This document shows, piece after piece, positions 58,324 through 64,000 of a stretch of DNA of 64,000 nt. Below the pieces are notes generated by a model, which saw only the letters and a list, made by a program, of their open reading frames with translations, did no database searches and was not told the origin of the DNA. This DNA comes from an uncultured Cryomorphaceae bacterium (GTDB lineage: Bacteria; Bacteroidota; Bacteroidia; Flavobacteriales; Schleiferiaceae): contig CAJVWI010000001.1 of assembly GCA_913009655.1 (NCBI GenBank), forward strand, positions 1-64,000, given 5' to 3'. A program made the position numbers and the translations under genes. Each line of letters starts with the position of its first letter. Positions within the stretch are counted from its first letter, which is position 1.

Positions 58324-58829
58324 GAAAGTTTAGTACATGGTTAATATGGAGCAGTTTTCTTTTAATACTTCAATCATTGGTCATAAATAAAATTCAAGTT
58401 TATGGTTTTTTAAACCCATACATATATATCGGTATTTTTCTGTTTGCTCCAACATCTTTTGGCAAAATACCTCTTTTATTTGTTGGAGCACTAATTGGTG
58501 CTTGGATAGATTTCCAGATAATGACTGGTGGAATTCATATGATGGCATCGAGCTTATTTTGCTATTTTCGTCCCAGAATTTTAGATTTTATCATACCCAG
58601 GGCGGATGAAGAAGATTTACCCTTTTTGCCAGTCGATATTGGTTTAGGAAAGTGGTTGATTTACGCGATGAGTGGAACAATAGTGCATCATACCTACCTT
58701 TTTTCAATAGATGCCCACAGCTTTAATGAACCTCTCCTATTAATATGGAGAATATTTATCTCCACAATTGCAAGCACATTATTAATTACCTCCATTTTAT
58801 ATTTCGCAAAAAACAAAATAGATAATTAA
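58320..58829 (+). CDS. mreD: Rod shape-determining protein MreD
   Basis: Multi-pass membrane partner of MreC. Sequence conservation in this family is weak, so the call rests on position between mreC and PBP2, the 169-residue length, and about five hydrophobic segments (for example WSSFLLILQSLVINKIQV and PYIYIGIFLFAPTSF). It overlaps mreC by four bases and PBP2 by one. Confidence 0.85.
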   Translation: MRKFSTWLIWSSFLLILQSLVINKIQVYGFLNPYIYIGIFLFAPTSFGKIPLLFVGALIGAWIDFQIMTGGIHMMASSLFCYFRPRILDFIIPRADEEDLPFLPVDIGLGKWLIYAMSGTIVHHTYLFSIDAHSFNEPLLLIWRIFISTIASTLLITSILYFAKNKIDN

Positions 58830-60661
58830 TGAGAGGCAGGCTATTTCTTACATTACTAATTGGACTAACACTAGTCTTTATTGCAAGATTATTCTATATT
58901 CAAATTATAGATCCAACGTACACACTTGATGCCGCGAATAATGCTCAACGAATCCAAAAGGTTTACGCTCCCAGAGGTGTTATTTATGATCGAGACAGTG
59001 TTCTTTTAGCTACCAACCAAGCTGCTTATGATATCGAAGTAACTCCAAGCTTGATAAGTGATTTAGACACTTTACGTTTGGGGCAACTATTAAATATTAG
59101 TTATGAAAAAATAAGCTCCATACTTAAAAAAGCAAAAAAACATTCTCCCTATCGTCCCAGTCCTGTAATTAGGAGTTTGACTTCGAATGACTATGCTGAA
59201 ATCCAAGAAGAAATAGGGTTTTATACTGGAATTTCAATGAGAAGAAGAACATTTCGGAAATACTCAAGCTCCTCTGCAGGCAATGCACTTGGTTATATTG
59301 GAGAAGTTAATGATTATATATTATCGAAAAAACCTGAATATGAACTTGGGGATTATGTCGGCATATCAGGAATAGAGGCCAGTTATGAAAAATATTTAAG
59401 AGGTAAAGATGGCATAGAATATATTACTGTCGATAATTTAAATAGAGACGTAGGACCATTTCAAAAAGGTAAGTATGATATAGATCCATTACCTGGAAAA
59501 AATATAACTACAACATTAGACTCAAAGCTTCAATCGTATGGTGAACTTCTAATGTCAGGTAAGAGGGGCAGTATTGTAGCAATTGAACCAAAATCAGGGG
59601 AGATTCTTAGTCTTATATCATCACCTAATTATGATCCCAATTCTCTTGTTGGTCGACATAGATCAAGAAATTATAATTTACTCTACAATGATTCTATCAA
59701 TAAACCTCTTTACAATAGAGGTCTTCTAGCTGTTTATCCTCCTGGATCTCCTTTTAAAATAATAAATGGATTAATTGCTTTAGAAGAAGGTGTTATTAAA
59801 CCAACCACGAGGTATCATTGTATCGATGGTTATCACTTTGGTGATCTCCATGTTAAATGCCATTGTGAGTCAGGAAGTGTAAATCTGCGAGAATCGATAT
59901 CATTTAGCTGTAATAATTACCATTGTAATATTTTTAAAAGGACTCTAGATAAATTCTCATCATCCTCAGATGGGCTGGATAGATGGAAAACACATGTGAA
60001 AAGTTTTGGACTCGGAAATTATCTTGGAGTAGACTTTATTTCAGGAAGGAAAGGCTTTGTTCCTGACTCATATTTTTATAACAAATACTATAAAAACAAT
60101 CGCTGGAAGGCTCCTACAATAATTTCTCTTGCTATTGGTCAAGGTGAGTTGGGTGTAACGCCAATACAGTTAGCAAATATGACCGCAGCAATAGCGAATC
60201 GAGGCTATTGGTATATTCCACATATTGTTAAGTCCATTGCAGATAATAAAATTGATAGTATCAAATTTAAAACTCGGAACCATACAACTATTTCAGCGAA
60301 TAATTTTGAAATTGTAATTAAAGGAATGAGAGATGTATTTGAAATAGGTACTGCTAAAAATTCAAAAATAATGGGAATTGATATTGCAGGAAAAACAGGC
60401 ACAGCCCAAAATCCAAGTGGTCAAGATCATTCTATTTTCATCGCATTTGCTCCAATTAAAGATCCACAAATAGCTATTGCAGTGATAATTGAAAATGGAT
60501 ATTGGGGCTCTCGATGGGCTGCACCAATAGCAAGTCTAATGATAGAAAGTTATATTTCCAAACAATCTAGTCGCAAGGATCTAGAATATAAAATGATTAC
60601 AGGAAGCCTAGCAAAAGAATATAATGTGACTAGCGTAGAGACGCCACTACCAGAATATTGA
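58829..60661 (+). CDS. mrdA: Penicillin-binding protein 2 (elongasome transpeptidase)
   Basis: Crosslinks peptidoglycan during elongation. An N-terminal membrane helix (LFLTLLIGLTLVFIARLFYI) precedes the pedestal domain (PRGVIYDRDSVLLATNQAAYDIEV). The transpeptidase motifs are SxxK as PPGSPFKII (Ser near 307), SxN as SCN in SFSCNNYHC (near 361) and KTG in AGKTGTAQNP (near 521). Five cysteines cluster between the first two motifs (YHCIDGY, VKCHCESG, SCNNYHC). It has 610 residues. The stop overlaps the rodA ATG by one base. Confidence 0.94.
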   Translation: MRGRLFLTLLIGLTLVFIARLFYIQIIDPTYTLDAANNAQRIQKVYAPRGVIYDRDSVLLATNQAAYDIEVTPSLISDLDTLRLGQLLNISYEKISSILKKAKKHSPYRPSPVIRSLTSNDYAEIQEEIGFYTGISMRRRTFRKYSSSSAGNALGYIGEVNDYILSKKPEYELGDYVGISGIEASYEKYLRGKDGIEYITVDNLNRDVGPFQKGKYDIDPLPGKNITTTLDSKLQSYGELLMSGKRGSIVAIEPKSGEILSLISSPNYDPNSLVGRHRSRNYNLLYNDSINKPLYNRGLLAVYPPGSPFKIINGLIALEEGVIKPTTRYHCIDGYHFGDLHVKCHCESGSVNLRESISFSCNNYHCNIFKRTLDKFSSSSDGLDRWKTHVKSFGLGNYLGVDFISGRKGFVPDSYFYNKYYKNNRWKAPTIISLAIGQGELGVTPIQLANMTAAIANRGYWYIPHIVKSIADNKIDSIKFKTRNHTTISANNFEIVIKGMRDVFEIGTAKNSKIMGIDIAGKTGTAQNPSGQDHSIFIAFAPIKDPQIAIAVIIENGYWGSRWAAPIASLMIESYISKQSSRKDLEYKMITGSLAKEYNVTSVETPLPEY

Positions 60662-61935
60662 TGAGAAATAGATCAGATTTATTTGGAAAGATTGACGGGT
60701 TGACACTTGCCTTATATCTATTCTTATTGATTTTTGGATGGGTAAATATATACGCCACAGTTAATGCAGATATTGAAGGTTTTTCATGGAATTGGGCTAA
60801 TCAAGCAGGTAGACAACTCATTTTTATTGGCCTCGGAAGCCTTCTAGGCTTCTTATTGCTGCTAAGTGACGCGAGGATATATGAAGTTATAGCAATACCT
60901 GTTTATATCGCTACCATTATCTTACTAATCAGTGTACTATTATTTGGAGTAGAGGTTGGAGGCCAAAAAAATTGGCTTGCTATAGGAAGCATGAGAATCC
61001 AACCTTCGGAATTTGTCAAATTAGGAACGATAATGATTATCGCAAGAATTCTCTCTAAAAAAAATGTTATTCTCAAAAAGTGGAAGTATAGATGGCTTCC
61101 CTTTCTCTATATTTCTTTACCAATGTTTTTAATTCTTTTACAGCCAGATACTGGTTCTGCTCTGGTCTTCATTGCATTTATATTCGTATTACATCGAGAA
61201 GGCCTTCCAGGGTATTTTATTTACACTGGAATTGGAACTCTAATTATATCCATACTTGCTTTAGCTCTGAAAATGAAAACAGTAATTCTAATAATTCTTT
61301 TCTTCTCTTTGGTTGCCTTTCTTATCGACAGGAGTAAAAAACGAATTAAATTTCATGATTTCATTAGAAATCCAATTATATTATTCTCAACCATTGCTAT
61401 CGCATATTCCCAATTGGTGAATATCATACTTCCGCTTCTTGCACCACACCATCAAATTCGTATAAAACTTTTATTTGGCCAATTAGAAGACAAATCAGCT
61501 ATAGGCTATCAAACTGCCCAATCTTTAATCGCCATTGGCTCTGGGGGTTTATTGGGTAAAGGCTACATGAAAGGGACACAAACCAAATTAAATTTTGTAC
61601 CCGAGCAAACTACCGACTATATTTTCTGTACCGTTGGTGAAGAGTGGGGTTTTTTAGGTTCCACAATAGTTTTATCTAGTTTTGCCATGTTAATTGGACG
61701 AATAATCATATTATCTGAGAGGCAAAAAGATTCATTCGCACGAATTTTTGGATATGGCATAGCGTCAATATTATTTATCCATTTCATTGTAAACATTGGC
61801 ATGACACTTGGACTAGTGCCAGTTATAGGGATTCCACTTCCATTTTTTAGCTATGGAGGGTCGTCACTATTAGCCTTTACAGTAATGCTGTTTATTTTTT
61901 TAAGAATGGACGCAAGTAGATGGGAGACTTTATAA
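60661..61935 (+). CDS. rodA: Rod shape-determining protein RodA (SEDS glycosyltransferase)
   Basis: Lipid II polymerase of the elongasome, partner of PBP2. The start chosen is ATG at 60661 rather than the track's TTG one codon earlier; it overlaps the PBP2 stop (TGATG). About ten hydrophobic segments are present. SEDS signatures include NWLAIGSMRIQPSEFVKLGTIMI, LQPDTGSALVFIAF, LLGKGYMKGTQTKLNFVPEQTTDYIFCTVGEEWGFLG and GIPLPFFSYGGSSLLAF. It has 424 residues and is the last gene of the operon. Confidence 0.95.
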   Translation: MRNRSDLFGKIDGLTLALYLFLLIFGWVNIYATVNADIEGFSWNWANQAGRQLIFIGLGSLLGFLLLLSDARIYEVIAIPVYIATIILLISVLLFGVEVGGQKNWLAIGSMRIQPSEFVKLGTIMIIARILSKKNVILKKWKYRWLPFLYISLPMFLILLQPDTGSALVFIAFIFVLHREGLPGYFIYTGIGTLIISILALALKMKTVILIILFFSLVAFLIDRSKKRIKFHDFIRNPIILFSTIAIAYSQLVNIILPLLAPHHQIRIKLLFGQLEDKSAIGYQTAQSLIAIGSGGLLGKGYMKGTQTKLNFVPEQTTDYIFCTVGEEWGFLGSTIVLSSFAMLIGRIIILSERQKDSFARIFGYGIASILFIHFIVNIGMTLGLVPVIGIPLPFFSYGGSSLLAFTVMLFIFLRMDASRWETL

Positions 61936-61958
61936 AAAGCTTTTCCTGAGCAATGGAT

Positions 61959-64000
61959 TTAATAGAATTTCCCTCTATTATCTTCTATTTGAGCGACATC
62001 TACTAAAGCATCAAATAACTGTGTCTGAACTCTTGAACGCAATTGATTCAACTGAGAAGCAACATCTGCAGCTGATAAAGTCACATTTTTATTTGGCATA
62101 CTATTCAAGATGTTAAACTTAAATATACCATTTTCACCATCGAAATATTCAGACTCATAACCCACTGGAGAGCCAATAGCCCGTCCAATAATTCCACTCT
62201 CCCTGCCAGCGCCAGGTAAAAAGCTGTTAGCAATAGATACCGTAGCTTTTTCCCATTTTAAGTCAGGTTCGTAAGCAACAGATTCCCTTAAATATTTAAT
62301 TTTCGCATTATTTATTGCCATTGACTTTAGTTCATCTTTAACATCTTCTACAGACTTATATCCAGGTTCGTAAATAGCAGTCAATTCTGTGACTACATAA
62401 TTTTTATATCCATTGTTGACGATACCAACTTCACCTATCGTTCGCTCCTCATTAAATAACCAACGGACAACTTCTCTAGAGTCTCCAAGTCCTGCAATTG
62501 ACTGATCAGTTGAATTCGTATTCCGGTTAGGCAAAAGCATTACTTCATAACGCTGTGCAACTTCTTCTGCACTTTCACCCGATTGCAATGCTTTGGCAAA
62601 TTCCGCAGCTTGCTTGTAAATACCCTGTTCGGTCTCTTTACTAACAGCTACTCTTCTAAATACCTGAGCGATTTTTATTGAAGGCACCTTGCCTTTCTGA
62701 TCAGTTATATTAATAATGTGAAAACCAAAATTTGTAAAGACTAAACCCAAATCACCTTTAGATTTTCTAAAACAAAAATTCTCAAATTCCTTTGCCATTT
62801 TATTTTTTTGAAACCACCCCAAGTCCCCTCCCTGAGCCGCCGAAAATGTATCATCATTTATAGAATTATTGATTGACTCAAAAGAAGACTTTCCAGAATT
62901 TATAAGGTCTAAAATAGAATCTGCTATCACCTTAGCATCTTCAAAACTTCTAGATACCTGAGCCCTTTCTGCGCCAGCAAAAGATATGAGAATGTGACGA
63001 GCTTTTACTGAATCCGGCAAATCTCGACGATCCATTATTTTTAACATTTGAAAACCCGAACCAGTTTCCAGCGGATTGCTTACAAAGCCTACATTCTGTC
63101 CATCAACCGCAGAACTTAAATTTTGATCAAGAAGATTTATATCAGAGTAAACATCTTGATAAGGCAGGTCACTATTTGCCATAACAAAAGAGCTATCATC
63201 TTCTGATTGGATAAATTCTTTTTTCAACTCTTGAAGCTCATTAATAGCAACGGAACGATCTAATTCTGAGGGTTCAATTGGGAAATCAGCAAATACCATA
63301 TCTCTCAATTCTGAGTTCACTTTGAAATCCAGTTTATTCTCTAAATAGACAGCCTCATAGTCAGAATCCTGAACCTGAACTGTCGAATCTCCAACTTCAG
63401 AAGATAGATAAGCCATCCATTCGATCTCCGATTCTGCAGTCATTTTTGAAATTTCTTGATTATAAATATTCACAGGAATATTAAGCCCATTTTTAACAGC
63501 AGTATAAAACTTATTTGTCAGAGCCTCATTACGCACGTTAGTTTCAAAACTTACCCAATTCAACCATTGTTCAATTGCTTCAGGAGTAGTCTCCCTGTTA
63601 TCACGCAAATTAGCCAATGTGGATTTTAATAATTCAGGATCGAATAACCCGGTATTAGGATCTCTAAAACCCTCCATTTGTTGAATACTCGGATTTAAAA
63701 TTATTTGATCCCATAATTCCTGAGTAGAAATGGTAAAACCTAATTCATCTTGAATTCCCCCAATTATTTCATTTGTTAATGTTTGATTCCAAACAACCTC
63801 TGAAAGCTGAATCGCACTAAAAGAAGAAACTTGCTGATTATTAAGTCTGAGTTCCTCAATGTCCTCGTTAAAGTCAAAATAACTGATCTTATTTCCATTT
63901 ATAAAACCAACAGCATCTTGATCAGAATCAAACATATTAGGTCCAGAATTTGCAAACTCTCCCAAAATAAAAGCCGCAAGGGCCCCTCCTATAACTACAA
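61959..64000 (-). CDS. PpiD/SurA-type periplasmic peptidyl-prolyl isomerase (5' end outside window)
   Basis: The track begins at a TTG, but the frame stays open to the window edge and encodes a membrane helix just before it (VVIGGALAAFILGEFANSG), so the true N-terminus lies beyond 64000, likely some 15-25 codons away. Residues after the anchor form a SurA/PpiD-like chaperone domain (VGFINGNKISYFDFNEDIEELR). A parvulin rotamase domain follows (ARHILISFAGAERAQ...AAQGGDLGWFQKNKMAKEFENFCF...FGFHIINITDQKG). The C-terminal ~270 residues are a further chaperone part. It probably folds outer-membrane and secreted proteins at the inner-membrane face. Confidence 0.88.
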   Translation of the reverse strand, partial: VVIGGALAAFILGEFANSGPNMFDSDQDAVGFINGNKISYFDFNEDIEELRLNNQQVSSFSAIQLSEVVWNQTLTNEIIGGIQDELGFTISTQELWDQIILNPSIQQMEGFRDPNTGLFDPELLKSTLANLRDNRETTPEAIEQWLNWVSFETNVRNEALTNKFYTAVKNGLNIPVNIYNQEISKMTAESEIEWMAYLSSEVGDSTVQVQDSDYEAVYLENKLDFKVNSELRDMVFADFPIEPSELDRSVAINELQELKKEFIQSEDDSSFVMANSDLPYQDVYSDINLLDQNLSSAVDGQNVGFVSNPLETGSGFQMLKIMDRRDLPDSVKARHILISFAGAERAQVSRSFEDAKVIADSILDLINSGKSSFESINNSINDDTFSAAQGGDLGWFQKNKMAKEFENFCFRKSKGDLGLVFTNFGFHIINITDQKGKVPSIKIAQVFRRVAVSKETEQGIYKQAAEFAKALQSGESAEEVAQRYEVMLLPNRNTNSTDQSIAGLGDSREVVRWLFNEERTIGEVGIVNNGYKNYVVTELTAIYEPGYKSVEDVKDELKSMAINNAKIKYLRESVAYEPDLKWEKATVSIANSFLPGAGRESGIIGRAIGSPVGYESEYFDGENGIFKFNILNSMPNKNVTLSAADVASQLNQLRSRVQTQLFDALVDVAQIEDNRGKFY

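Overview
The window looks like core chromosome of a Bacteroidota bacterium, most likely in or near Flavobacteriales; a marine Cryomorphaceae/Schleiferiaceae-type lineage is a guess. The DNA is visibly AT-rich. Evidence for the phylum: a PorP/SprF-type protein and two proteins with gliding-motility-associated (type B) C-terminal domains, both marks of type IX secretion; a DUF4290 gene between pcrA and murA; almost no Shine-Dalgarno sequences but several TAnnTTTG-type -7 boxes; and one str-S10-spc-alpha ribosomal cluster without tuf, followed by carA-eno-gltA. I found no tRNA, rRNA, CRISPR, insertion sequence, prophage or defence locus, and no intergenic gap above 300 bases.

Layout. 1-4648 (+): tail of an unidentified gene made of 15-bp repeats, a FadL-like outer-membrane barrel and a large BNR/sortilin-type beta-propeller protein. 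4695-5768 (-): a stand-alone KAS III-type enzyme. 5911-15173 (+): folE, cysS, yidD, lgt, a DUF192 protein, a sialidase-fold protein, pepE, gpmI, map and a methyltransferase, many overlapping by a few bases. 15199-19434 (-): a coiled-coil protein, a Nif3-family protein and rpsA with a repeat-built N-terminus. 19614-23308 (-): carA-eno-gltA. 23405-40296 (-): rpsL through rplQ, 32 genes including fusA, secY, infA, rpmJ and rpoA. 40458-44780 (+): pcrA, DUF4290, murA. 44773-52588 (-): grpE-dnaJ, a TlpA-like thioredoxin, and the cluster cargo / PorP-SprF-SPOR / cargo. 52811-53613 (+): diacylglycerol kinase and a free methionine-R-sulfoxide reductase. 53615-54880 (-): an orphan MacB-type permease. 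54960-61935 (+): purH-mreB-mreC-mreD-mrdA-rodA. 61959-64000 (-): a PpiD/SurA-type foldase cut by the window end.

How the genes fit together. Most are growth housekeeping: translation, protein export and folding (secY, grpE, dnaJ, yidD, lgt, ppiD), lower glycolysis and entry to the TCA cycle (gpmI, eno, gltA), envelope synthesis (murA, mreBCD, PBP2, RodA) and nucleotide or pterin supply (carA, purH, folE). The lineage-specific part is 47099-52588, where a PorP/SprF-type membrane protein carrying a SPOR-like tail sits between two predicted type IX secretion substrates.

I see no plainly new system. The best leads are small: a sigma-54-like promoter inside a long palindrome upstream of grpE-dnaJ; a structured leader and a repeat-expanded N-terminus on ribosomal protein S1; -7 boxes so close to start codons that leaderless transcripts are likely; a eukaryote-type citrate synthase in the eno operon; MurA with Asp in place of the fosfomycin-target Cys; and three proteins that have lost usual zinc-binding cysteines.
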